DNA of 64,000 nt. Source: Deltaproteobacteria bacterium (GTDB taxonomy: Bacteria; Desulfobacterota; Desulfuromonadia; Desulfuromonadales; BM103). Position numbers and translations under genes: made by a program. The stretch covers positions 1 to 64,000 of the forward strand of contig JAJRRB010000031.1 in the NCBI GenBank assembly GCA_024279915.1, written 5' to 3'. Positions 10,788 through 19,366 of this stretch are shown here, in pieces. Each line of letters starts with the position of its first letter. Position 1 is the first letter of the stretch. The notes beneath the pieces are model-generated. The model was not told the DNA's origin. It saw nothing but the letters and a program-made list of their open reading frames with translations, and did not search any database.

Positions 10788-10821
10788 GCAGGAAGGACGA
10801 CTGTTACCGAAAGGAAGGATC

Positions 10822-11658
10822 ATGCGCTCCTGTTCAAAAGTTTTACTTATTACAGCTTTCCTGCTGCTTGGTTCCGGACTGGTCATGTCCGCTTGTGCCG
10901 CCCCTAAGTCGGAACTCTGGCCCCGCTGGCAGGCGAACGACCCGCAGAGTAGCCTCCGAGTTGACCATTCATCATGGGCCAGTTTCCTGAACAAATACCC
11001 GATCGTTGGTAAGCCTGGTACCGTAACTCTGATTCGTTATGCTTCCGTAACCGCCGAGGACAAAGAAACCCTTGCTAACTACCTTGCTGCCTTGGGTTCC
11101 GTGTCTGCAACAAAGCTGAACCGCGCCGAGCAAAAGGCTTTCTGGATCAATCTTTACAACGCTTTAACCGTCCATACCATTCTCGATCACTACCCGCTGC
11201 AAAGTATCAGGGACATCAGCTCCGGCTGGTTCAGCTCTGGCCCCTGGGATCTGAAACTGGTCAAAGTGGAAGGAATCGAGCTCTCTCTCAACGATATCGA
11301 ACATCGCATCCTGCGGCCGATCTGGAAGGACAATCTCGTTCACTATGCCGTAAACTGTGCCAGCTTGGGCTGCCCGAATCTGCAAGCAGAGCCTTTTACT
11401 GCCGAGAATACAGATCGACTGCTCACCAAAGCTGCTCGCGAGTTTATGAATAGCCCACGTGGAGCCAGGGTCTCTGGTACTAATCTGCTTCTTTCAAGTA
11501 TCTATGACTGGTTCCAGGAGGACTTTGGTGGTACTGAAGCGAGCCTGCTTGTTCACCTGGAAGAATTTGCTGCCTCAGCCCTGACCGACAAACTGAAGAG
11601 CCACCGTGGATCGATTTCCTATGATTACAACTGGGACTTGAATCAAGGCGTCCCATGA
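10822..11658 (+). CDS. DUF547 domain lipoprotein
   Basis: The 278-residue product begins with a signal sequence ending in a plausible lipobox (VMSAC). It contains the DUF547 core: AFWINLYNALTVHTILDHYP, GIELSLNDIEHRILR and HYAVNCASLGCPNL, with conserved Asn and Cys residues. DUF547 proteins occur widely in bacteria and plants; no activity is established. The ATG at 10822 follows AAGGAAGGATC. The gene lies 34 bases after the flavoprotein fusion and is probably in the same operon. It overlaps by four bases the remnant that follows. Confidence 0.8.
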   Translation: MRSCSKVLLITAFLLLGSGLVMSACAAPKSELWPRWQANDPQSSLRVDHSSWASFLNKYPIVGKPGTVTLIRYASVTAEDKETLANYLAALGSVSATKLNRAEQKAFWINLYNALTVHTILDHYPLQSIRDISSGWFSSGPWDLKLVKVEGIELSLNDIEHRILRPIWKDNLVHYAVNCASLGCPNLQAEPFTAENTDRLLTKAAREFMNSPRGARVSGTNLLLSSIYDWFQEDFGGTEASLLVHLEEFAASALTDKLKSHRGSISYDYNWDLNQGVP

Positions 11659-11880
11659 CACGAGGGGAAATCAGCCTATTAAAATTAATTTTCGGCATTC
11701 TCTGGCTTGGCCTGTTTCTGCTGGCGTTAACCCTCTGATGGCGCTCGCAACTTGCTTTAACCGAGATTCCGCTACTTCTGGAACAATGGTTACGGGACAT
11801 TGGTTTGTTCAATGCTGCATTTATCTACGTTGTGATCTATGCCGTACTCTTCGGCTGCGCATTTTTAAGTTTAAAGTACT
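11655..11880 (+). pseudogene. Remnant of a TVP38/DedA-like membrane protein
   Basis: An ATG overlapping the DUF547 stop (ATGA) opens MTRGEISLLKLIFGILWLG and a hydrophobic segment, then meets TGA at 11736-11738. The same frame continues with IPLLLEQWLRDIGLF and AAFIYVVIYAV, which matches the usual start of a TVP38-family protein. It then loses family character and runs into the convergent glycine-rich gene. I read it as a decayed or truncated gene, possibly a second membrane partner of the flavoprotein fusion. The exact end is arbitrary. Confidence 0.5.
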
Positions 11881-11892
11881 TCGTACCTCTCC

Positions 11893-12225
11893 TTATTCTG
11901 CTGCTTCACTACTATGTGTTGCAGGATCGCGGAGTTGAGCACGTGTCCTGTCTTGAGTGCCGTTGCCACGGTTCGTGTTGTTTTCTGTGGAGGTAGTAGA
12001 CAAGCCAACCTCTTGTTGATTCCTGTAGCGCTTTTGCTGTTTGCTTTGATTCTGGTAGCTATTTTGGGTTTGTGTCGTGCTCATACCAGCACTTTTGTTG
12101 CAGTTACCCTTTCCACCTCCACCTCCACCCCCGCCGCCACCCCTAGCCAAGGCAAGTCCTGGTACGGTCGTGATTATCAAAATGACGGCAAAAATCCCAA
12201 TAACATAAATCGTACGACTCTTCAT
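11893..12225 (-). CDS. Secreted glycine-rich small protein
   Basis: The 110-residue product has a clear signal peptide (MKSRTIYVIGIFAVILIITT, cleavage near LALA). This is followed by a run of ten Gly, a GNCNKSAG segment and a polar Gln/Asn/Arg/Thr-rich tail with no predicted hydrophobic core. AAGGAG stands nine bases before the ATG at 12225. No family is recognised. The composition suggests a disordered, exported protein. The poly-Gly tract is encoded by GGN repeats and could vary in length. The gene converges on the TVP38-like remnant. Confidence 0.55.
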   Translation of the reverse strand: MKSRTIYVIGIFAVILIITTVPGLALARGGGGGGGGGGKGNCNKSAGMSTTQTQNSYQNQSKQQKRYRNQQEVGLSTTSTENNTNRGNGTQDRTRAQLRDPATHSSEAAE

Positions 12226-12487
12226 CTGATTGCTCCTTAAAGTGTTTGAGTTAAAAGTATGGCGATTTGTTTTGTGATCTTAGACGTAGCAAAGATTGAT
12301 TGGTTTACATCTTTTTATTTCTCACTGTGATGTCTGTCCAGGCTTTCTACTCTCACGCCGCCTTTGTCACGCGAAATATATGTAATTGCCATATTTATAC
12401 TACTGTGAAATGTGTGGAAAAATATATTGCCTTTTGAATGTTGTCTGTGTATTGTGCATATACACACAACTAGCAAGGAGAAAAACA

Positions 12488-12910
12488 ATGAAAATCTGTT
12501 TCCCGGTAACGTCTAATGACGGTTTGGAAAGTCAGGTATTTGATCACTTCGGTTCGGCACCAATGTTTTTAGTGGTCGATGCGAAGACAGGTGAGATTAA
12601 AGAGCAGCTTAATCAGGACAAGGGACACGGCCATGGCCAGTGTCAGCCTCTTAAGGCTCTTGCAGGGCAAACTGTTGATGCCATCGTAGTCGGCGGAATA
12701 GGGAGAGGCGCTCTAAACGGCCTGCAACAGGCTGGACTCAAAGTTTTCCAGGCTCAGCCTGGAAACGTTGCCTACAATTTGTCACAGATCACAGAAGGCA
12801 CTCTCCCTGAGCTGACCTTGAATGATGTTTGTGGCGGTCATGCCGGGACTCATGGTCATGGACACGGCCATGGTGCTGGTCAGGGATCTGGAGCAGGTTG
12901 CGGTTGTTAA
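12488..12910 (+). CDS. NifX/NifB-like dinitrogenase iron-molybdenum cofactor biosynthesis domain protein
   Basis: The 140-residue product starts MKICFPVTSNDGLESQVFDHFG and has the NifX/NafY-type fold markers FDHFGSAPMF, DAIVVGGIGRGALNGL and a C-terminal His/Gly tail (repeated GHG) ending in GCGC. Relatives bind FeMo-cofactor or simpler iron-sulfur precursors; in non-nitrogen-fixing anaerobes they often sit with DUF134 and Mrp/NifU-like genes. The tail is a likely metal-binding site. The ATG at 12488 follows AAGGAG; the longer frame to 12386 lacks a site. It heads a small group with the DUF134 regulator and the NifU-like scaffold. Confidence 0.85.
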   Translation: MKICFPVTSNDGLESQVFDHFGSAPMFLVVDAKTGEIKEQLNQDKGHGHGQCQPLKALAGQTVDAIVVGGIGRGALNGLQQAGLKVFQAQPGNVAYNLSQITEGTLPELTLNDVCGGHAGTHGHGHGHGAGQGSGAGCGC

Positions 12911-12938
12911 CAGTTGCATATTTTAAGGACTAGGACTA

Positions 12939-13201
12939 ATGCAGGTTTATCGCAGTGAAACTGAAAAACCGGTCGAGCAATTTGTCAGTGATCTTTTCCG
13001 TGAGGCCAAAGACCGTGGTTTTATGATCCACAACGAGGACAAAATGGAGAATTCGGTCAGCATGGGCTCGAGGTCGCTGAAGATTTTGATCTGCATATGA
13101 TCCAGTCTGCCGCCTGGTACATCAAGATTGTGCCTAAAATTTTCGGCGCACCGACTGCAGAGACGGCAAAAGGCTTTGTGCCAGAGGGAGCTGTCCGTTA
13201 A
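12939..13201 (+). pseudogene. Small DUF302-like gene, frameshifted
   Basis: An ATG at 12939 opens a frame beginning MQVYRSETEKPVEQFVSDL that stops at 13100. One base added near 13055 joins it to a second frame reading FGQHGLEVAEDFDLHMIQ, which then runs to a TAA at 13199-13201. The combined start, and the DFDLHMIQ phrase in particular, resemble DUF302-type proteins, but the end does not, so a further lesion or a different family is possible. It sits 28 bases after the NifX-like gene in the same direction. Confidence 0.4.
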
Positions 13202-13286
13202 ACTTTTCTGAACGGATATTTTTAAAATTACTCGATTCTATCAGCCTGTCTGTTTGACAGGCAGGCTGTGATTCCAAGGATGAGCG

Positions 13287-13580
13287 ATGTCACCACGACC
13301 TAAAAAACCACGCAAATGTTGCCATGAACACCCAGCGGGCAGAGTCTTTAAACCAACGTCAATTCCGTTGAAAGAGTTGACCATGGTGACTCTGTATATT
13401 GATGAGATGGAGGCTCTTCATCTCTGTGACGGGCAGGGGCTCACCCAAGAGGAGGCTGGTCAGAGGATGGGTGTCTCTCGTGGCACAATTCAGCGACTGG
13501 TCACCAGCGGACGTAACAAAATGGTGAATGCTATCGTCAATTGCCAGGCGTTAGTCATCGATAAAGATGAAGAGGGTTAG
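13287..13580 (+). CDS. DUF134 (UPF0251) helix-turn-helix protein
   Basis: The 97-residue product has the UPF0251 start MSPRPKKPRKC, then TLYIDEMEALHLCDGQGLTQEEAG and a helix-turn-helix (MGVSRGTIQRLVTSGR). Family members are small DNA-binding proteins found next to NifX/NifB-like and NifU-like genes. A role as regulator of this metal-cofactor group is inferred from context. It ends two bases before the NifU-like gene, so translation is probably coupled. The N-terminal Cys and His residues could bind a metal or cluster. Confidence 0.88.
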   Translation: MSPRPKKPRKCCHEHPAGRVFKPTSIPLKELTMVTLYIDEMEALHLCDGQGLTQEEAGQRMGVSRGTIQRLVTSGRNKMVNAIVNCQALVIDKDEEG

Positions 13581-13582
13581 TC

Positions 13583-13993
13583 ATGTACTCTGCAAAAACC
13601 ATGGACCATTTCTCCAATCCTCGTAATGTTGGCACGATGGCGGAACCCACTGTGCTGGTAAAGGTCGGCGATCCTGATTGTGGTGACGCATTACTCCTTT
13701 TTCTCAAAATCGAGAAGGATAGGGTACGTGACATCAGATACAAAATCTTTGGCTGTGGTGCCGCGATAGCGACATCTTCTATCGCCAGTGAACTGGCCAT
13801 GGGGAAAACTCTGGAGGAGGTTTTGCAAATCACCGAACAGGATATCGCAAACGCCCTTGATGGGCTTCCGGCAGAAAAAATGCACTGTTCCAACCTCGCC
13901 GCTGGAGCATTCAAGGCTGCGATCAACGAATATCGTAAAGCCCGAGCGCCTGGCAGCTCTGATTGTCCGACGAGTTTCCAGGACATGACTTGA
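13583..13993 (+). CDS. NifU-like/IscU-type iron-sulfur scaffold protein
   Basis: The 136-residue product is a NifU N-terminal domain protein. The three scaffold cysteines are in GDPDCGD, FGCGAAIATSS and MHCSNLA, with the Asp next to the first Cys present. Such scaffolds assemble [2Fe-2S] or [4Fe-4S] clusters from a cysteine desulfurase and iron. No desulfurase lies in this window. The length is that of stand-alone IscU/NifU-N proteins; the tail ends in a short polar stretch with an additional Cys. It is translationally coupled to the DUF134 gene. Confidence 0.88.
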   Translation: MYSAKTMDHFSNPRNVGTMAEPTVLVKVGDPDCGDALLLFLKIEKDRVRDIRYKIFGCGAAIATSSIASELAMGKTLEEVLQITEQDIANALDGLPAEKMHCSNLAAGAFKAAINEYRKARAPGSSDCPTSFQDMT

Positions 13994-14100
13994 ATCAAAT
14001 TCTTAGAGAAACCCACAATATTAGTGTATTGTAACGTTTCCCGTGGGAGATGTCCGATAGACTCCTGGTTGATTCAAAGCACTGACTGCGAGAATTAGTA

Positions 14101-15498
14101 ATGCACTTACCTGAGAAGAGCAATCTGGCAAGAGTAATCGGTAGCATCGCTATTGCTCTTTGCTTGCTGCTGTTGCTCTCTTTTGTTCTGCCATGGGTGC
14201 CAGACTCGCTGGCTCACCAGAAAGCAGTGTCTCTCCCTGCAAACAGTCTTGTTCCTGATCCATCCCCAGATTTCTATACATTCACCAGAACTCAAATATT
14301 GACCCTCCTGGGAATCTTGACTTTTTTCGTGGTGGACTTGCTTTTCGTCCTGTTCAAGTACAGAAGGACAGAAAGAGTCTTGAAGGAAAGCATGACACAG
14401 ACCACGCTCTTGCTGAACTCAGCAGCAGAGGGCATCTATGGCCTTGATCTTGAGGGGAACTGTACATTTTGTAATCCGGCATGTCTCAGCTTGCTTGGTT
14501 TTGAACACGAAAACGAGCTGCTTAATATAAACCTGCATCAACTGGTTCACCACACGCGTGCAGACGGAACTCCTTACCTGGCTGAAGATTGCAAAATTTG
14601 CCATGCGTACCTGCACGCCAGTGAAGTTCATCTGGAAGATGAAGTCCTCTGGCGAAAGGATGGTAGTCGTTTCCCTGTCGAATATTGGTCATATCCTTTA
14701 CACCGGGGCAATAAGACGATCGGGGCGGTTGTCTCGTTCCTGGATATCACTGACCGTAAGTCTGTCGAGGAGAAACTGCTGGTAGCCAACCAGGAACTGG
14801 ACGCTTTCGTCTATACGGTTTCTCATGATTTACGCACTCCTATCTCTGCTGTCGTCGGCTACACCGACTTGATCAAGGAAGCTTACGCGAGTGAACTGAG
14901 CGCAGAAGTTCTGGAACTTCTGAATATTATCTAGCAGCAGGGAGACAAAATGTCGCTGTTGGTTGAAGATCTACTGGCTTTGGCTCGGGCCGGTAACATA
15001 GAGCCTCCTCTTGGACTGGTCGATACCGATGCTGCTCTTAAATATATTCTCACTGAACTGGATCAGATGATCAGCAGCACTGGCGCAAAAGTGGTCGTTG
15101 AAAAATTGCCACACGTCAAGGTGCCGGAATCATTATTGATCCAGATTTTTGAGAACCTGATCGGTAATGCGCTGCGTTATGCCGGAGCAGACGGAGGACT
15201 GATTGAGGTTGGTGGAGAATGTTTTGGCAAGAATGTCCGTTTCTTTGTCCGCGATCACGGTCAGGGAATTCCCAAGGAAGAACAAGGTAAAATCTTTGAT
15301 GTTTTCTATCGTGGCTCGACGGGAAAAAAGCTAGCAGGGAGTGGTGTCGGGCTCGCGACGGTGCAAAAAATAGCGCGGCTGTATTCTGGTCAGGTGAGGA
15401 TTGAAGATACCCCTGGCGGTGGTGCTACTTTCTGGATCGAACTGGAAGATGTGATCTCACCAGATGGAGAGGAAGAAAGTTTAATAGTCGATTTTTAA
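14101..15498 (+). pseudogene. PAS-domain sensor histidine kinase, interrupted by an in-frame TAG
   Basis: The frame encodes two transmembrane helices around a short periplasmic loop (about residues 12-80), a PAS domain (about 97-220), and the HisKA dimerisation domain with the phospho-acceptor in VSHDLRTPISA. TAG at 14932-14934 then interrupts. In the same frame the reading continues with QQGDKMSLLVEDLLALARAG, and an HATPase domain with N box ENLIGNALRY, G1 RDHGQGIP and G2 GSGVGLATVQ. A single substitution from a Glu or Gln codon would repair it. If the stop is real, no kinase activity is possible from one chain. No response regulator is adjacent. Confidence 0.82.
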
Positions 15499-15800
15499 GG
15501 GAAAGTGAGCCCATTCCATCACGAACAGGGCCTTTCTGAAAATCAAAGTGAACTACCACGGGCTTACGCCCATGGCATCTTATAGGCCAAGCTTCGCTTG
15601 CCCGCTGGCGTATATAGCAGCGGGTACTTCCATCCACAGGCTCACGCCTATGGTATTACGGTGTAAGCAAATAAAAAAGGCAGAGAGCATTTTCCGATAT
15701 ACTACCCTTGGGAACAGCTTTAATCTCTGTTAGAATGAAGAAAACAGAAGACAGTCAATGTATGAAACGAAATTGTTGATGAGTGGAGTGAACGATAGAG
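15499..15800. repeat. Intergenic stretch with repeat-like hairpin sequences
   Basis: Two similar phrases occur here: CCACGGGCTTACGCCCATGG near 15556 and CCACAGGCTCACGCCTATGG near 15634. Each forms a short hairpin (GGGC-TTAC-GCCC and AGGC-TCAC-GCCT). Between them GCCAAGCTTCGCTTGCC gives another small hairpin. This looks like a dispersed intergenic repeat, not a gene. Confidence 0.45.
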
Positions 15801-18053
15801 ATGTTTAATCAGGATGTGCAAATCACCTTTTCCCTGGCAGTCAGGGAAGCCCAACGTCGGCATCATGAATTTCTGACGACCGAGCATGTTTTGTACGCCA
15901 TGCTCTTTGACGATCAGGGCAGGGAAATCTTGCAGGCCTGTGGCAGTGATATTGACACTCTTCGCGGAGATCTCGAGCTTTACTTCGAGCAACATTTCGA
16001 AACTCTGGAAGAAACCGATGATGATATGCCGGAGCAGACAGTCGGCCTGCAGAATGTTTTGCAACGAACCGTAACGCATATGCAGTCCTCTGGTCGGGAA
16101 GAGATTGGCATTGGTGATGTCTTGTCTGCGATCCTTGAACAGGAAGATTGCCTGGCGGCGCAGATTCTTCAGGCTGAAGGGCTCTCCAGGCTTGATGTCT
16201 TGAACTATGTCTCTCATGGTATCAGCAAAGGGTCCTTTCAGAATGCTGAGCCTGAGCCGGAGCAGCACGAGCCGGATGAGCAAACCAAGCAATCTCCCGG
16301 CAGTAAACCGACCAAGAAAATCAATCCACTCGAAGCGTTTACCATCAATCTTCTTGAACGGGCCGCCAAGGGCAAAATTGACCCTCTGGTTGGTCGGGTG
16401 CCTGAACTGGAGCGCACGGTTCAAATTCTTTGCCGTCGCCGCAAGAACAACCCGGTGCTGGTCGGCGAACCTGGCGTTGGTAAAACCGCCATCGCTGAAG
16501 GCCTGGCCTTGCGCATTCTTGAACAGGATGTCCCGGAGCTGTTGCAGGACGCCGAACTTTTTGCTCTCGATATGGGATCTTTACTGGCAGGGACCAAGTA
16601 TCGGGGGGATTTTGAAGAACGTCTCAAGGCAGTGGTGCAAGCTCTGTCGAAGCGGCCCAGAGCCATTCTGGTGATCGACGAGATTCATACGATTGTCGGT
16701 GCTGGCGCCACAAGTGGCGGTTCTCTTGATGCAGCTAATATTCTTAAGCCGGTACTTGGCTCCGGAGAGCTTCGCTGCATCGGTTCGACCACCTACGAAG
16801 AGTACAAGAACCTTTTTGAAAAAGATCGGGCTCTGGCGCGGCGCTTTCAGAAGATCGATGTGCTGGAGCCGAGCGTCAGTGAAACAGTCGAAATTTTACA
16901 AGGGCTTAAAGGCGCCTACGAAGATCACCACGGCGTAAAATATACGCCTGCGGCCCTTGAGGCTGCTGCTAACCTCTCTGCCCGGCATATCAATTTCCGT
17001 CGTTTGCCTGACAAAGCGATCGATGTGATCGATGAAGCCGGTGCCCGGCTACGACTCTACCCTAGAAAACGCTCGACAATCGGTGTCAGCGATATTGAAG
17101 CAGTGGTTGCCGGAATGGCACGTATCCCGTCGCGCAAACTTGCCCAGAATGACCGACGCAAGCTGAAAGGTCTTGACCGGGCCGTCAAACGCCAGGTCTT
17201 TGGTCAGGATAAGGCCATTGACCAACTCTGTCAGGCGATTCGTCGGGCTCGTGCCGGGCTTGGCCAACCGGACAAACCGACCGGTTCATTTCTCTTTACC
17301 GGGCCGACCGGCGTTGGAAAAACTGAAGTCGCCAGACAACTTGCTACGCAGATGGGAGTCGAGTTTTTGCGTTTCGATATGAGCGAGTACATGGAGAAGC
17401 ATGCCGTGTCACGCTTGATTGGATCGCCCCCGGGATATGTCGGTTTCGAACAGGGCGGTCTCTTGACTGATGCCGTGATTCGCAATCCTCACGCCGTGCT
17501 GCTCCTTGATGAGATCGAAAAGGCCCATCAGGATATATTCAATATTCTGCTGCAGGTTATGGATCATGGCACCCTGACGGATAATAACGGTCGTCAGGCC
17601 AATTTTCATAACGTGGTCCTGATTATGACCAGCAACGTTGGCGCACGGGAGATGAGCAGTGCGCTGATCGGTTTCGGTGACCGTCTGCCCGGTGAAACGC
17701 GTCAGGCTGTTGAGAGAACCTTCTCTCCTGAATTCCGTAATCGCCTTGATGCGATTATCTCCTTCAGTCCTCTCGATGAAGAGGTCATGACCCGCGTGGT
17801 TGACAAGTTTATTCGCCAGTTGCAAGCCTCCCTGGACGAGCGCAAAGTCACTTTGAAACTGACCGAAGGTGCCCGGCGTGATCTGGCACGGCGCGGGTAT
17901 GATCCGATCTTCGGGGCCCGTCCTCTCGGTCGTCTGATCGAGAGCGAAATCGGTAACGTGCTGGCTGACGAAATCCTGTTCGGCAAACTTTCCCGTGGTG
18001 GGCAAGTCCGCATCGCCAGCAAGTCCGGGAACCTCGATTTCAGCTACAGCTAA
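15801..18053 (+). CDS. clpA: ATP-dependent Clp protease ATP-binding subunit ClpA
   Basis: The 750-residue product has the ClpA layout. An N-terminal ClpS-binding repeat domain (residues 1-145; EFLTTEHVLYAML) is followed by an acidic linker, AAA+ domain D1 with Walker A GEPGVGKT, and domain D2 with GPTGVGKT and the Walker B LLLDEIEKAH. The ClpP-docking loop contains IGFGD. There is no middle coiled coil, which separates it from ClpB/ClpC. It unfolds substrates, including those brought by ClpS, and feeds them to ClpP. The length matches the family. aat follows 88 bases downstream, as in many relatives. Confidence 0.95.
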   Translation: MFNQDVQITFSLAVREAQRRHHEFLTTEHVLYAMLFDDQGREILQACGSDIDTLRGDLELYFEQHFETLEETDDDMPEQTVGLQNVLQRTVTHMQSSGREEIGIGDVLSAILEQEDCLAAQILQAEGLSRLDVLNYVSHGISKGSFQNAEPEPEQHEPDEQTKQSPGSKPTKKINPLEAFTINLLERAAKGKIDPLVGRVPELERTVQILCRRRKNNPVLVGEPGVGKTAIAEGLALRILEQDVPELLQDAELFALDMGSLLAGTKYRGDFEERLKAVVQALSKRPRAILVIDEIHTIVGAGATSGGSLDAANILKPVLGSGELRCIGSTTYEEYKNLFEKDRALARRFQKIDVLEPSVSETVEILQGLKGAYEDHHGVKYTPAALEAAANLSARHINFRRLPDKAIDVIDEAGARLRLYPRKRSTIGVSDIEAVVAGMARIPSRKLAQNDRRKLKGLDRAVKRQVFGQDKAIDQLCQAIRRARAGLGQPDKPTGSFLFTGPTGVGKTEVARQLATQMGVEFLRFDMSEYMEKHAVSRLIGSPPGYVGFEQGGLLTDAVIRNPHAVLLLDEIEKAHQDIFNILLQVMDHGTLTDNNGRQANFHNVVLIMTSNVGAREMSSALIGFGDRLPGETRQAVERTFSPEFRNRLDAIISFSPLDEEVMTRVVDKFIRQLQASLDERKVTLKLTEGARRDLARRGYDPIFGARPLGRLIESEIGNVLADEILFGKLSRGGQVRIASKSGNLDFSYS

Positions 18054-18141
18054 CATCCGGAACGAAGGACACGAAAGCCATGAGTCTCTACGTTTTTGAA
18101 TTTCGCGCTACTCGTCCCGCGTCCCGCGCTATCTTTTTTTA

Positions 18142-18837
18142 ATGCCTGTCTGTCGCCTCACTGATGAACTGATTTTTCCTGACCCACGTTGGGCGACCGC
18201 AGAAGGCCTGCTGGCCGTCGGCGGTGATCTGTCTCCAGAGCGATTGGTTCTGGCTTACCAACTCGGCATCTTCCCCTGGTATGGCGAAGAGGAGCCGATC
18301 ATGTGGTGGTCACCGGATCCTCGTTGTGTCCTTATCCCTGAAAATGTCTATGTGTCGCGTCGCTTGGAGAGAGTTATCAAGCAGCAGCGTTTCCAACTGA
18401 CCTGCAATCGTGCTTTTGAGCAGGTTGTTGAGGCCTGTGCGGATGTTCGTGTCAAGCAGGGCGAAGAGACCTGGCTGATCGCAGCAATGCAGACGGCTTA
18501 TCAGAAACTTTATGACCTTGGTTTTGCCCATTCGGTGGAAGCTTGGTCTGGGGATGAACTTGTCGGTGGACTTTATGGTGTTGCCCTTGGCAAATTTATG
18601 TTTGGCGAATCGATGTTCCATACCCAGCCGAATGCCTCTAAGGTGATTCTTGCACAGTTGGCTCGTCATCTGCGGAGAGAAGGTTTTGCTCTGCTTGATT
18701 GCCAGGTGCCCAATCCACACTTGATCAGTATGGGGGCTTGTCATATTGCGCGAGAGGATTTTTTTGAGCGTCTGGCGGTTGGAGGACTGGGACCAGAGGG
18801 TATTGCAGATAAGGTTGTGTTTCCGGAGGTTCTATAA
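18142..18837 (+). CDS. aat: Leucyl/phenylalanyl-tRNA-protein transferase
   Basis: The 231-residue product has the Aat signature segments: FPDPRWATAEGLLAVGGDLS, YQLGIFPWYGEEEPIMWWSP, and the catalytic-domain GGLYGVALGKFMFGESMF, ending with DCQVPNPHLISMGA. The enzyme adds Leu or Phe to proteins starting with Lys or Arg, creating N-degrons for ClpS/ClpAP. That fits its place after clpA. The gene is full length and intact. The stretch just upstream (18060-18140) contains GC-rich direct repeats and no clear ribosome binding site, so the exact start is slightly uncertain. Confidence 0.95.
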   Translation: MPVCRLTDELIFPDPRWATAEGLLAVGGDLSPERLVLAYQLGIFPWYGEEEPIMWWSPDPRCVLIPENVYVSRRLERVIKQQRFQLTCNRAFEQVVEACADVRVKQGEETWLIAAMQTAYQKLYDLGFAHSVEAWSGDELVGGLYGVALGKFMFGESMFHTQPNASKVILAQLARHLRREGFALLDCQVPNPHLISMGACHIAREDFFERLAVGGLGPEGIADKVVFPEVL

Positions 18838-18840
18838 CCC

Positions 18841-18960
18841 ATTTAACGCAAAGGCGCCAAGACGCAGAGAAATAACAGGGTCATTCTTTTGGTAAAATCA
18901 AAAATCTTAATTTCTTGAAGCTTTGCCACCCTTGGCGTCCTTTGCGGATTTGCGTTAAAT
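18841..18960. repeat. Imperfect inverted repeat of the AACGCAAAGGCG family
   Basis: The left arm (ATTTAACGCAAAGGCGCCAAG) and the right arm (ending TTTGCGTTAAAT) form imperfect inverted copies around an AT-rich centre. Related sequences occur at 33689-33780 and 39109-39230, so this is a dispersed intergenic element. Confidence 0.65.
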
Positions 18961-18983
18961 GTCTTTGATTGTAGACCAGAAAG

Positions 18984-19020
18984 AAAAAGGCCGGCTCCTT
19001 TAACAGGAACCGGCCTTTTC
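18984..19020. terminator. Bidirectional terminator between aat and rpsU
   Basis: AAAAGGCCGG and CCGGCCTTTT form a strong GC stem extended by CC/GG across a seven-base loop. A-rich and T-rich flanks serve both the plus-strand aat and the minus-strand rpsU. Confidence 0.85.
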
Positions 19021-19041
19021 TATAAAAACAAAACGCGAGGA

Positions 19042-19236
19042 TTAGTCTTTGCGCATCAAGCGCATTTTCTTACGCAGGCGTCTCTGGGCTTCTTTCTCTT
19101 TGCGCTTACGCTTAACACTTGTCTTTTCGTAGAATTTACGTTGTTTCATCTCACGGAAAAGACCTTCCTGTTGTAGCTTACGCTTGAGAACCCGGATGGC
19201 TTTTTCGACATTGTTGTCGACGACATGGATCTCCAC
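19042..19236 (-). CDS. rpsU: Small ribosomal subunit protein bS21
   Basis: The product is a very basic bS21 protein (VDNNVEKAIRVLKRKLQQEG, FREMKQRKFYEK, then Arg/Lys repeats ending RRLRKKMRLMRKD). bS21 sits near the anti-Shine-Dalgarno end of 16S rRNA. I chose the GTG at 19236 because GAGG lies eight bases upstream of it; an ATG at 19242 would leave only two bases of spacing. The difference is two residues. The gene is transcribed toward the shared terminator. Confidence 0.92.
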   Translation of the reverse strand: MEIHVVDNNVEKAIRVLKRKLQQEGLFREMKQRKFYEKTSVKRKRKEKEAQRRLRKKMRLMRKD

Positions 19237-19366
19237 CTGCATCACCTCGCTTTCTTGGATAATTAATCTCCCAGAGGGAGAAGAGTGCGGACTATAGACG
19301 ATTTTTCAATGCAGTGCAAGTAAGAATCTCCACGTTGCGCAAGATGTCCTGTTGCCGGCAGTCAGC

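Noticed and set aside
11736-11738. Selenocysteine at TGA in the TVP38-like frame
   Set aside because: No selenocysteine insertion hairpin was recognised after the TGA, and TVP38-family proteins are not selenoproteins; the downstream frame also decays.
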